A program made the position numbers and the translations under genes. 64,000 bases of DNA from assembly GCF_021390935.1 (NCBI RefSeq), contig NZ_JAJPUI010000003.1, positions 186,001-250,000 on the forward strand, in the 5' to 3' direction. The notes below the pieces were generated by a model that saw only the letters and a list, made by a program, of their open reading frames with translations, was not told the origin of the DNA and searched no databases. The DNA comes from Streptomyces sp. CC228A (GTDB lineage Bacteria > Actinomycetota > Actinomycetes > Streptomycetales > Streptomycetaceae). Shown in pieces: positions 52,354 to 60,290 of this stretch (position 1 is the stretch's first letter; each line of letters starts with the position of its first letter).

Positions 52354-52998
52354 ATGACACTGACACGACGATCCGTCCTCCTGTCCGCCGGCGCCCTGGG
52401 CGCGGGCGCCGCGCTGGGCGGCGTGCTCACCGGGTCCGCGGTCGCGGCCGACGGCACGTGGAGCGCGCGGCGCAGCGACAACGGCTGGGTCATCGACCCG
52501 GATGCCATCGACTCGTTCCGTATCGAGGGCTCCCCCGCCACCGTCCGTCTGCACCGTGAGGCGTCGGCGGTGCTGCTGCATGTCGCGAGACGCTGGCACT
52601 ACGAGGTGGTGCCGCTGCACAGTTCCAAGGACGTCCTGGGGCACCGCAGCGACCGCGCCGTTCGGGCCGCGTACGAGTCGAACCACCTGTCCGGCAGTGC
52701 GATCGCGCTGCTCGGGGCGGGTGACGGTCTGTGGCCGCATCAGGAGGCGGTGGTCCGCGACATCCTGGCCGACTGCGGTGGTGTGGTGCGCTGGGGTGCG
52801 GACCTCTCCCCCGCCGCCGCGGGTCATTTCCAGATCGACGTCGGGCCGGACGCGAAGGCCTTCACGCAGCTCACGGGGGCCTTCCGCGGCCGCGCCGTGC
52901 ACCACAACGGCCCGCGTCCCGGCGCGGTGGAGGACCCGGCCTCACCGGAGCGCCGCGCGAAGGCCCGCCGTCTGGCCAGGGCTCAGAGCAAGAACTGA
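52354..52998 (+). CDS. Tat-exported protein with degenerate M15-like motifs (214 aa)
   Basis: Twin-arginine signal peptide (TLTRRSVLLSAGALGAGAALG) for export in folded form. The core YESNHLSGSAIAL resembles the SxHxxGxAxD motif of D-Ala-D-Ala or L-Ala-D-Glu peptidases of family M15, but the catalytic Asp position is Ala; GHFQIDVGP resembles the C-terminal His motif. It may be an inactive peptidase or wall-binding relative. ATG is one base after the upstream stop. Last gene of the locus. Confidence 0.65.
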   Translation: MTLTRRSVLLSAGALGAGAALGGVLTGSAVAADGTWSARRSDNGWVIDPDAIDSFRIEGSPATVRLHREASAVLLHVARRWHYEVVPLHSSKDVLGHRSDRAVRAAYESNHLSGSAIALLGAGDGLWPHQEAVVRDILADCGGVVRWGADLSPAAAGHFQIDVGPDAKAFTQLTGAFRGRAVHHNGPRPGAVEDPASPERRAKARRLARAQSKN

Positions 52999-53579
52999 CG
53001 ACTGTCGTCCTGCGCTCGAGCCGATGGAAGCTCGGCCTCGGTCTTCTCGCCGCCGGTCCGGTCGGCGGTACTGATCGCCTACCCCGGCACAGGCCCGAAA
53101 AGCCCCAGGAGCAGGCCTCGTCGAGGACGGACCGGTCGGCCCGAAGACCTGGCCGTACCTGCGGTACAAGCACTGCTCCGCGCCCTGACCCCATCCGATG
53201 AGCGGGCTCAGGCACTCGTGGCCTGGGCCCGGTACACCCCACCACCCGACCCGCCGCGATCCGCGTCGAGGGTTCCCTCGGCACCAGCGGCAGGCCCGCC
53301 GGCGCGCGCTGGTCTCCGGTTCGGGACCTCTTCGGACGTGGCGGTGGTGGAACGGGCGTCGCAACAGGCAGGAGGACCGAGCAGCAGGCAACAAGGAGCG
53401 CAGATATTCGGCGTGATGTGCGGCGTGTCACACGCAGGAGTTGTGGGGTCGCCGTGGGATCATCGTCGCGGTTCCACACCCACGCTCCACTCAAAACCGC
53501 AGGTCAAGAAGGTACGACCCCTGTGACACAAGCCGGGGGCGCCCGTTCCGCTGTACCGATGCGAGGCGACCACTGCACA
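52999..53579. other. Gene-free stretch before the tRNA cluster
   Basis: About 580 nt with only weak open frames of no recognisable family (for example 53218-53526, 102 codons, low-complexity N-terminus). No tRNA, hairpin or promoter is evident before 53580. As the region ends beside tRNA genes it might contain the scar of a lost element, but I find no att-like duplication by eye. Confidence 0.4.
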
Positions 53580-53580
53580 C

Positions 53581-53605
53581 GGAAACACCCCTCCAGGGGC
53601 GTTCC
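53581..53605 (-). terminator. Terminator of the CAT-anticodon tRNA
   Basis: Read leftwards, GGAACGCCCC-TGGA-GGGGTGTTTCC forms a 10-11-bp imperfect stem 27 nt past the tRNA 3' end. Confidence 0.6.
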
Positions 53606-53631
53606 CGCAGGTCAGGGCGTTTCTGCTGTGG

Positions 53632-53705
53632 TGGGGCGGGTGGGACTCGAACCCACGGCCGACGGATTATGAGTCCGCTGCTCTAACCGGCTGAGCTACC
53701 GCCCC
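53632..53705 (-). tRNA. tRNA with CAT anticodon (Met or Ile2)
   Basis: 74 nt; acceptor GGGGCGG/CCGCCCC with discriminator A, D-stem GCTC...GAGC, T-arm GTGGGTTCGAGTCCCAC. Anticodon loop CTCATAA reads CAT. The anticodon stem GCGGA/TCCGT differs from typical initiators, so it is either elongator tRNA-Met or, if lysidine-modified, tRNA-Ile2. No CCA is encoded. Confidence 0.93.
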
Positions 53706-53876
53706 GTGCGGCGCGTCGCGCACATTTGTGCGCGCCGTCTGCCGCAGCATAGCCGCTCATACGATCTCCTGCTCCGGCTGGTCGGCCGCGCACGCCCATG
53801 AGGACGATCACGGGGCCCGCGCGGTTCCGGAGCGGACCGGGAATCCCGCGGGGCCGGGAGAGCCGCCGGACAACGC

Positions 53877-53910
53877 AAAAAGAGAGAGCCCTCGGGAGGG
53901 CCCTCTCTCA
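53877..53910 (-). terminator. Terminator of the tRNA-Asn pair
   Basis: Read leftwards: stem AGAGAGGGCCCT / AGGGCTCTCTCT with one G-U pair and a 4-nt loop, followed by TTTTTG. A classic intrinsic terminator with a T run, rare in this window. Confidence 0.85.
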
Positions 53911-53916
53911 TCACCG

Positions 53917-53989
53917 CTCCCCCGGCTGGACTCGAACCAGCAACCCTCCGGTTAACAGCCGAATGCTCTGCCAATTGAGCTACAGGGGA
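53917..53989 (-). tRNA. tRNA-Asn (GTT), second copy
   Basis: 73 nt; acceptor TCCCCTG/CGGGGGA with G-U and discriminator G; anticodon loop CTGTTAA reads GTT. T-arm GCTGGTTCGAGTCCAGC. No encoded CCA. Separated by 5 nt from its duplicate. Confidence 0.95.
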
Positions 53990-53994
53990 TCGCG

Positions 53995-54067
53995 CTCCCC
54001 CGACTGGACTCGAACCAGTAACCTGCCGGTTAACAGCCGGCTGCTCTGCCAATTGAGCTACAGGGGA
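53995..54067 (-). tRNA. tRNA-Asn (GTT), first copy
   Basis: 73 nt; same acceptor and anticodon as its neighbour, differing in the anticodon and T stems (GCCGGC/ACTGG). Transcribed first; both use the terminator at 53877-53910. Confidence 0.95.
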
Positions 54068-54247
54068 TTGCTGCGTTGCACCGAACGTACCCACCCGGTG
54101 CGTTCCGGGGGGCGCTCGCTCGCTGCGACACATACATTAGCGCAAGCAGGGGGGTGCTCCGCCAATCGGTTCCCCCCTGGCCTGCCGGGGCGACTTCCGG
54201 CCGCCTGCGGCAGCGGTGCGCACCGACACTACGGAAGGGTGGCAGCC

Positions 54248-54547
54248 ATGCGGTACAAGCTCACGTTCGTCGTGGGACTCGCCATCGGGTACGTCCTGGG
54301 AACCAGGGCCGGCCGGGAGCGCTACGAGAAGCTGGTGACGTCCGCGCGGCGGGTGTCCGAGAACCCGGCCGTGCGCAACGCCGCCGAGTCGGCCGCCCAG
54401 ACCGGCCGGGAGGTGGCGGGCCGGGCGTACCACGTGGTGAGCGAGAAGGTCGGGGACCGCATGCCGGAGGGGATGGCGGAGCGGGTGCGGTCCCTGCGCG
54501 AGCGCGGCCAGGGCACCGACGACGAGTGGGGCACGAGCAACACCTGA
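54248..54547 (+). CDS. YtxH-like membrane-anchored protein (99 aa)
   Basis: Small protein with an N-terminal hydrophobic anchor (KLTFVVGLAIGYVLGTRAG, with the YtxH G-x-x-x-G-x-x-x-G spacing) and a long charged helix (RERYEKLVTSARRVSENPAV). Typical of actinobacterial YtxH proteins of unknown function. ATG 54248 follows GGAAGGGTGGCAGCC. Confidence 0.85.
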   Translation: MRYKLTFVVGLAIGYVLGTRAGRERYEKLVTSARRVSENPAVRNAAESAAQTGREVAGRAYHVVSEKVGDRMPEGMAERVRSLRERGQGTDDEWGTSNT

Positions 54548-54607
54548 CGCCGCCCGGCCCTCGGGAGGCGGGCGGGACATCCGGCCGCGTGCGGCAGAAT
54601 CTCCGTC

Positions 54608-56047
54608 ATGGGGATAGTCGCCGGGTTGGACAGTTCGTCGGGTTTCACGCGCATCGTGGTCTGCGACACGGACACGGGCGCGGTACTGCGGCAGGGGTAC
54701 GCGGCGCACCCCGTCGACCCCAAGGCCACCGAGGTGGACCCGCAGGCGTGGCTGCTGTCGCTCGGTGAGGCGGCCACCGGCGGCCTGCTGGAGGGCGTGC
54801 AGGCCATCGGGGTGTCCACGCAGGCGCACTGCGTCGTGCCGCTGGACCACGACGGCGCACCGGTGCGGGCCGCCCTCGTCAGCAACGACAAGCGGGCGCA
54901 GGTGGCGGCCGCGGACCTGGTGGAGGCCCTGGGCGGCCGGCAGGCGTGGGCGCAGGCCGTGGGCTGCGTGCCGCAGGCGGCGCAGCCGGTGGCGAAGCTC
55001 CGCTGGCTGGCCAGGACGGAGCCGGAGGCGGCCCGGCGGACGGCCGGGGTGCTCCAGGCGCACGACTGGCTGGTGTGGCAGCTGCTGGGGCGCCCCGCGC
55101 GGCGGACCACGGACCGCGGAGGCGCTTCGGGCACGGGCTACTGGTCGGCGGCCTCCGAGGCGTACCGGCCCGACCTGGTCGAGCTCGCGCTCGGGCACCA
55201 GGTGGCGCTGCCCGAGGTGCTGGGCCCGGCCGAGGCGGCGGGCATGACGCCCGAAGGCCTGCTGATCTCGGCGGGCACCGGGGAGACCATGGCGGCGGCG
55301 CTGGGCCTGGGGCTCGGCATCGGCGACGCGGTGGTGTCGCTGGGGGCGTCGGGTTCGGTGATGGCGGTGCACCACGAGGCCCTGGCGGACCCGGCCGGCC
55401 TGATCACCTCCCTGGCGGACGCAGCCGGGACGCACCTGCCGGTGGTGCACACCGCCAACGCGGTGCGGGTGCTGCGCGGCACGGCGGAGATGCTGGGTCT
55501 GGAGGGCCTGGAGGAGCTGTCGGCGCTGGCGCTGAAGTCGACACCGGGCGCGTCGGGCCTGGTGCTGCTGCCCTATCTGGAGGGCGAGCGCACCCCGCCG
55601 CTGCCGCACACCGCGGGCACGCTCAGCGGTCTGCGGCGCGAGTCGATGAAGCCGGAGCACCTGGCGCGCGCGGCGTTCGAAGGCATGCTGTGCTCCCTCG
55701 CGGACGCGATGGACGTGCTGCGCGGCCGCGGGGTGGAGGTGCGCCGGGTCTTCCTGCTCGGCGCGGCCGCGGAGCTGCCCGCGGTGCAGGCCGTCGCGCC
55801 GGCGGTCTTCGGGGCGCAGGTGGTGGTGCCGCAGCCGGCGGACTACGCGGCGCTGGGGGCGGCCCGGCAGGCGGCGTGGGCGCTGGGCGTGGCGCAGGGC
55901 GCGCTGTCGCCCCAGGCGCCCCCGGCGTGGCAGGGTGCGGCGGCGCAGGTCTTCGAGCCGGGCGACGACGGGCCGGTGGGGCAGGCGGTGCGCCAGCAGT
56001 ACGCGGCGACCCGCGACCAGATCCACCCGGGGGCGTTCGCCCCGTAG
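54608..56047 (+). CDS. FGGY-family carbohydrate kinase (479 aa)
   Basis: Sugar kinase of the FGGY family, closest in style to xylulokinase. N-terminal ATP/sugar domain: GIVAGLDSSSGFTRIVVCD, IGVSTQAHCVVPLD; C-terminal domain: SLGASGSVMAV and LGAAAELPAVQ, with GALGAARQ-like ending. Some xylulokinase residues are replaced, so the sugar may differ. ATG 54608 follows AGAATCTCCGTC. No sugar transporter or isomerase adjoins it. Confidence 0.85.
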   Translation: MGIVAGLDSSSGFTRIVVCDTDTGAVLRQGYAAHPVDPKATEVDPQAWLLSLGEAATGGLLEGVQAIGVSTQAHCVVPLDHDGAPVRAALVSNDKRAQVAAADLVEALGGRQAWAQAVGCVPQAAQPVAKLRWLARTEPEAARRTAGVLQAHDWLVWQLLGRPARRTTDRGGASGTGYWSAASEAYRPDLVELALGHQVALPEVLGPAEAAGMTPEGLLISAGTGETMAAALGLGLGIGDAVVSLGASGSVMAVHHEALADPAGLITSLADAAGTHLPVVHTANAVRVLRGTAEMLGLEGLEELSALALKSTPGASGLVLLPYLEGERTPPLPHTAGTLSGLRRESMKPEHLARAAFEGMLCSLADAMDVLRGRGVEVRRVFLLGAAAELPAVQAVAPAVFGAQVVVPQPADYAALGAARQAAWALGVAQGALSPQAPPAWQGAAAQVFEPGDDGPVGQAVRQQYAATRDQIHPGAFAP

Positions 56048-56341
56048 AGGCGCACGGGGGCGGGCGGCACCCGCGTCGGGGCGGGCGGGCGGCGCCGGTA
56101 TCCCGGCGGACGGGCGGTACCCGCGTCACGGCAGGCCGGCGGCCCGCGCGTCGGGGTGGGCGGCGGTGCAGCCCGGTGGCACCCGCGTCGGGGCGGCAGC
56201 GGCGCGGGGATGCGGGAAGGGCGCGGCGGCGCGGGCGAGGCGGCGGCCTCGGGTGGGCGGCCGGCGGCATTTGTATGACCGGCCGTGCCGCCTGTGGAAA
56301 ACGCGCTCGTCGCTGTCAGGGGTACGGGCGATAGTGAGACC
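56048..56341. other. Intergenic stretch before the ABC exporter
   Basis: About 290 nt, strongly repetitive CGCGTCGGGGCGGGCGG-type sequence (several GGCGGTACCCGCGTC variants near 56065-56190). No gene recognised; the exporter promoter must lie near its right end. Confidence 0.4.
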
Positions 56342-58075
56342 GTGCTCCTTCAACTACTCCGCAACCATCTCGGGCCGTACAAGCGGCCCATCGCTCTGCT
56401 GGTGGCGCTCCAGCTGGTGCAGACATGCGCGACCCTGTACCTGCCGACGCTGAACGCCGACATCATCGACCACGGCGTCGTGCGAGGCGACACCGGCCAC
56501 ATCCTGCGGTTCGGCGCGCTGATGATCGCCGTGTCCCTGGTCCAGGTCGCGGGCAACGTCGGCGCCGTCTACTTCGGCGCGCGGACGGCCGCGGCACTCG
56601 GCCGGGACGTGCGGGCGGCACTGTACGCGCGCGTGCAGTCGTTCTCCGCGCGGGAGGTCGGCCACTTCGGGGCACCCTCGCTGATCACCCGCACCACGAA
56701 TGACGTGCAGCAGGTCCAGATGCTGGTCCTGATGGCGTTCACCCTGGTGGTGTCGGCGCCGATCATGTGCGTCGGCGGGATCGTCCTGGCCCTGGGGCAG
56801 GACGTACCGCTGTCGGCGGTACTGCTGGCGGTGGTACCGGTGCTGGGCATCGCGGTGACCCTGATCGTGCGGCGCATGCGGCCGCTGTTCCGGTCGATGC
56901 AGGACCGGCTCGACGACGTGAACCGGGTGCTGCGCGAGCAGATCACCGGCAACCGCGTCATCCGCGCCTTCGTGCGCGACGCGTACGAGAAGGAGCGCTT
57001 CCGGGACGCCAACGACCGGCTGACCGACGTGTCGATGGGCGCGGGGCGGCTGATGGCGCTGATGTTCCCGACGGTGATGACCGTGGTGAACGTGTCCAGT
57101 GTGGCGGTCGTCTGGTTCGGCGCCCACCGGATCGACAGCGGGGGGATGCAGATCGGGGCGCTGACGGCGTTCCTCGCGTATCTGATGCAGATCGTGATGG
57201 CCGTGATGATGGCCACCTTCATGTTCATGATGGTGCCGCGTGCGGAGGTGTGCGCCGAGCGCATCGAGGACGTGCTGCGCACGGAGCCCAGCGTGCTGCC
57301 GCCGGCCGAGCCGGTGCGGGAGCTCGGCCGCCGCGGGCACCTGGAGATACGGGGGGCGGGCTTCCGCCACCCCGGTGCCGAGGAGCCGGTGCTGCGGGAG
57401 GTCGACCTGGTCGCCAGGCCCGGCGAGACCACGGCGGTCATCGGCTCGACGGGCAGCGGGAAGTCGACACTGCTCGGCCTGGTGCCGCGGCTGTTCGACG
57501 TGACGAGCGGCGAGGTGCTCGTCGACGGTGTGGACGTGCGGCGGCTCGATCCCGCGCTGACGGCCAGGACGGTCGGCCTGGTCCCGCAGAAGCCGTACCT
57601 GTTCTCCGGGACGGTCGCCACGAACCTGCGGTACGGGCGGCCCGACGCGACCGACGAGGAGTTGTGGCACGCGCTGGAGGTGGCGCAGGCGGCCGACTTC
57701 GTCCGGCGCCTCGAAGGCGGGCTGGACGCCCCGGTCTCGCAGGGCGGCACGAACGTGTCGGGGGGCCAGCGGCAGCGCCTCGCGATCGCGCGGACGCTGG
57801 TGCAGCGGCCCGAGATCTACCTGTTCGACGACTCGTTCTCGGCGCTCGACTACGAGACGGACGCGCGGCTGAGGGCCGCGCTCGCGCGGGAGACGGCCGA
57901 GGCGACCGTGGTGATCGTGGCGCAGCGGGTGTCGACCATCCGGGACGCCGACCGCATCCTCGTCCTCGACGAGGGCCGGGTAGTGGGGGCGGGACGCCAC
58001 CACGAGCTGATGGAGACCAGTGAGACGTACCGGGAGATCGTCCTCTCCCAGCTGACCGAGGCGGAGGCTGTCTGA
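56342..58075 (+). CDS. ABC exporter subunit, half-transporter with degenerate site (577 aa)
   Basis: Six transmembrane helices (first 310 residues) and an ATPase. Walker A GSTGSGKST, signature NVSGGQRQRL intact, but Walker B ends LFDDSFSALD, with Asp replacing the catalytic Glu. GTG 56342 gives a normal N-terminus. Its stop overlaps the start of the second subunit (TGATG). Together they form a heterodimeric exporter of the BmrCD/TM287-288 type, where one ATP site is impaired. Substrate unknown; likely lipid or drug. Confidence 0.92.
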   Translation: MLLQLLRNHLGPYKRPIALLVALQLVQTCATLYLPTLNADIIDHGVVRGDTGHILRFGALMIAVSLVQVAGNVGAVYFGARTAAALGRDVRAALYARVQSFSAREVGHFGAPSLITRTTNDVQQVQMLVLMAFTLVVSAPIMCVGGIVLALGQDVPLSAVLLAVVPVLGIAVTLIVRRMRPLFRSMQDRLDDVNRVLREQITGNRVIRAFVRDAYEKERFRDANDRLTDVSMGAGRLMALMFPTVMTVVNVSSVAVVWFGAHRIDSGGMQIGALTAFLAYLMQIVMAVMMATFMFMMVPRAEVCAERIEDVLRTEPSVLPPAEPVRELGRRGHLEIRGAGFRHPGAEEPVLREVDLVARPGETTAVIGSTGSGKSTLLGLVPRLFDVTSGEVLVDGVDVRRLDPALTARTVGLVPQKPYLFSGTVATNLRYGRPDATDEELWHALEVAQAADFVRRLEGGLDAPVSQGGTNVSGGQRQRLAIARTLVQRPEIYLFDDSFSALDYETDARLRAALARETAEATVVIVAQRVSTIRDADRILVLDEGRVVGAGRHHELMETSETYREIVLSQLTEAEAV

Positions 58076-60006
58076 TGGCCGGTCCTGGCGGACGGATGAT
58101 GATGGCCGGAGGCGGCCCCGACCAGCGGTCCATGGACTTCAAGGGCTCGGGCAAACGGCTGCTGCGGCGGTTCGCGCCGGAGAAGGCCACGCTGTGGGTG
58201 CTGATCCTCGCGGTGGTGGCGAGCGTCGCGCTGTCGGTGGTGGGGCCCTGGGTGCTGGGCCGCGCCACGGACCTCGTGTTCGCCGGCGTGGTCGGCCGGG
58301 AGATGCCCGACGGCGCGAGCAAGGAGCAGGCGCTGGAGGCGCTGCGGGCCCGCGGCGACGACGGCCTGGCGGACATGCTGGCGGCGGTGGACTTCGTGCC
58401 CGGGCAGGGCATCGACTTCGGGGCCGTGCGGGACATCCTGCTGCTCGTGCTCGTCGTGTACGTGGCGGCCGGGCTGCTGATGCTGGTGTCGACGCGGCTG
58501 TCGGTCCGGGTGATCAACCGCACGGTGCAGCGGATGCGGGAGGACGTGCAGGCGAAGCTGGAGCGGCTGCCGCTGTCGTACTTCGACCAGGCCCAGCGCG
58601 GCGAGGTGCTGAGCCGGACGACGAACGACATCGACAACATCGGGCAGACCCTGCAGCAGACGCTGGGCCAGTTGATCAACTCGCTGCTCACCATCATCGG
58701 CGTGCTGGTGATGATGTTCTGGATATCACCGCTGCTGGCGCTGGTCGCGCTGGTCACCGTGCCGTTGTCGGTGGTCGTCGCGGCCCGGGTCGGCAAGCGG
58801 TCGCAGCCGCAGTTCGTGGCGCAGTGGCAGGCCACCGGCAAGGTCAGCGGCCATGTGGAGGAGATGTTCACCGGGCACACGCTGGTGAAGGTGTTCGGGC
58901 GGCAGGAGGAGGCCGCCGCGGAGTTCCGCGAGCACAACGACGCGCTGTACGAGGCGGGCTTCCGGGCGCAGTTCAACAGCGGGCTGATGCAGCCGCTGAT
59001 GTTCTTCGTGTCGAACATCAACTATGTGCTGGTGGCGGTGGTCGGCGGGCTGCGGGTGGCGTCGGGGGCCCTGTCCATCGGTGACGTCCAGGCGTTCATC
59101 CAGTACTCGCGGCAGTTCTCGATGCCGCTGACGCAGGTCGCGTCGATGGCGAACCTGGTGCAGTCCGGTGTCGCGTCCGCGGAGCGGGTCTTCGAGCTGC
59201 TCGACGCGCAGGAGCAGCCCGGGTCCCCGGCCCTGGAGCGGCCGGCGGAGGTGCGCGGCGCGGTGGCGCTGGAGAAGGTGTCGTTCCGCTACGAGCCGGA
59301 CCGGCCGCTGATCGAGGGGCTGTCGCTGGAGGTGGCGCCGGGTCAGACGGTGGCCGTCGTGGGGCCGACGGGGGCGGGCAAGACCACGCTCGTCAACCTG
59401 CTGATGCGGTTCTACGAGGTGACGGGCGGCCGGATCCTCCTCGACGGGGTCGACGTGGCCCGGATGTCCCGGGAGGAGCTGCGGTCGTCGATCGGCATGG
59501 TCCTGCAGGACACATGGCTGTTCGGCGGCACGATCGCGGAGAACATCGCCTACGGCGCGGCCCCCGGCCGCGAGGTGACCCGGGAGGAGGTCGAGGCGGC
59601 GGCCAGGGCGGCGCACGCCGACCGGTTCATACGCACCCTGCCCGACGGGTACGACACGGTCATCGACGACGGGGCGGGGGTCAGCGCCGGCGAGAAGCAG
59701 TTGATCACCATTGCGCGGGCCTTCCTCTCGGACCCGGTGATCCTGGTCCTGGACGAGGCGACGAGTTCCGTGGACACGCGGACCGAGGTCCTGATCCAGA
59801 AGGCGATGGCCCGGCTCGCCCACGGCCGCACCAGCTTCGTCATCGCACACCGGCTCTCCACGATCCGGGACGCGGACGTCATCCTGGTGATGGAGGACGG
59901 CTCCATAGTCGAGCAGGGTACGCACGCAGAGCTGCTGGCGGCCGAGGGGGCGTATGCGCGCCTGTACGCGGCGCAGTTCGCGCAGGCGGTGGCCGAGGTC
60001 GACTGA
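58075..60006 (+). CDS. ABC exporter subunit, partner half-transporter (643 aa)
   Basis: Six transmembrane helices and ATPase. Walker A GPTGAGKTT, Walker B ILVLDEATSSVD intact with catalytic Glu; the signature is GVSAGEKQLI rather than LSGGQ. Complementary to the first subunit, whose Walker B is degenerate but signature intact. An extra region between TM1 and TM2 (GREMPDGASKEQALEALRAR) is longer than usual and probably extracellular. It overlaps the first subunit by one base. Confidence 0.92.
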   Translation: MAGPGGRMMMAGGGPDQRSMDFKGSGKRLLRRFAPEKATLWVLILAVVASVALSVVGPWVLGRATDLVFAGVVGREMPDGASKEQALEALRARGDDGLADMLAAVDFVPGQGIDFGAVRDILLLVLVVYVAAGLLMLVSTRLSVRVINRTVQRMREDVQAKLERLPLSYFDQAQRGEVLSRTTNDIDNIGQTLQQTLGQLINSLLTIIGVLVMMFWISPLLALVALVTVPLSVVVAARVGKRSQPQFVAQWQATGKVSGHVEEMFTGHTLVKVFGRQEEAAAEFREHNDALYEAGFRAQFNSGLMQPLMFFVSNINYVLVAVVGGLRVASGALSIGDVQAFIQYSRQFSMPLTQVASMANLVQSGVASAERVFELLDAQEQPGSPALERPAEVRGAVALEKVSFRYEPDRPLIEGLSLEVAPGQTVAVVGPTGAGKTTLVNLLMRFYEVTGGRILLDGVDVARMSREELRSSIGMVLQDTWLFGGTIAENIAYGAAPGREVTREEVEAAARAAHADRFIRTLPDGYDTVIDDGAGVSAGEKQLITIARAFLSDPVILVLDEATSSVDTRTEVLIQKAMARLAHGRTSFVIAHRLSTIRDADVILVMEDGSIVEQGTHAELLAAEGAYARLYAAQFAQAVAEVD

Positions 60007-60050
60007 GTCCCTCGGGCCAGGGGCCCGATCCGACGACGGCAGGGGAGGAC

Positions 60051-60281
60051 ATGAGCGACAACGGCAGCGGCTCTGCTGCGGCCGAGGGACGTCCGGACGA
60101 TTCCGGGGGCGAGCGGCAGTGGGGTTTCACCGTGGCACTGCCGATGGGGGTCTCGGCGGGGATCGTCCTGGGCGCGGCCTCGGACCGCCTGCCGCTCGGC
60201 ATCGCGCCGGGGCCGGCCTCGGGCCTGGGGCTCCCTGCGACCCTCGGCCGTTCTGGCACGGGGAAGGAGGCTGCGCGTTAG
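60051..60281 (+). CDS. Small protein downstream of the ABC exporter (76 aa)
   Basis: No family recognised. A strong site AGGGGAGGAC precedes ATG 60051. The middle (FTVALPMGVSAGIVLGAASDR) is a glycine-rich hydrophobic stretch that could be a transmembrane helix; the ends are polar. It begins 45 nt after the exporter stop, so it is likely the last gene of that operon, possibly an accessory peptide. Confidence 0.55.
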   Translation: MSDNGSGSAAAEGRPDDSGGERQWGFTVALPMGVSAGIVLGAASDRLPLGIAPGPASGLGLPATLGRSGTGKEAAR

Positions 60282-60290
60282 CGGGTGCGC

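Noticed and set aside
53218..53526. Possible 102-codon gene
   Set aside because: Low complexity, no ribosome site, no family, and weak third-position bias.
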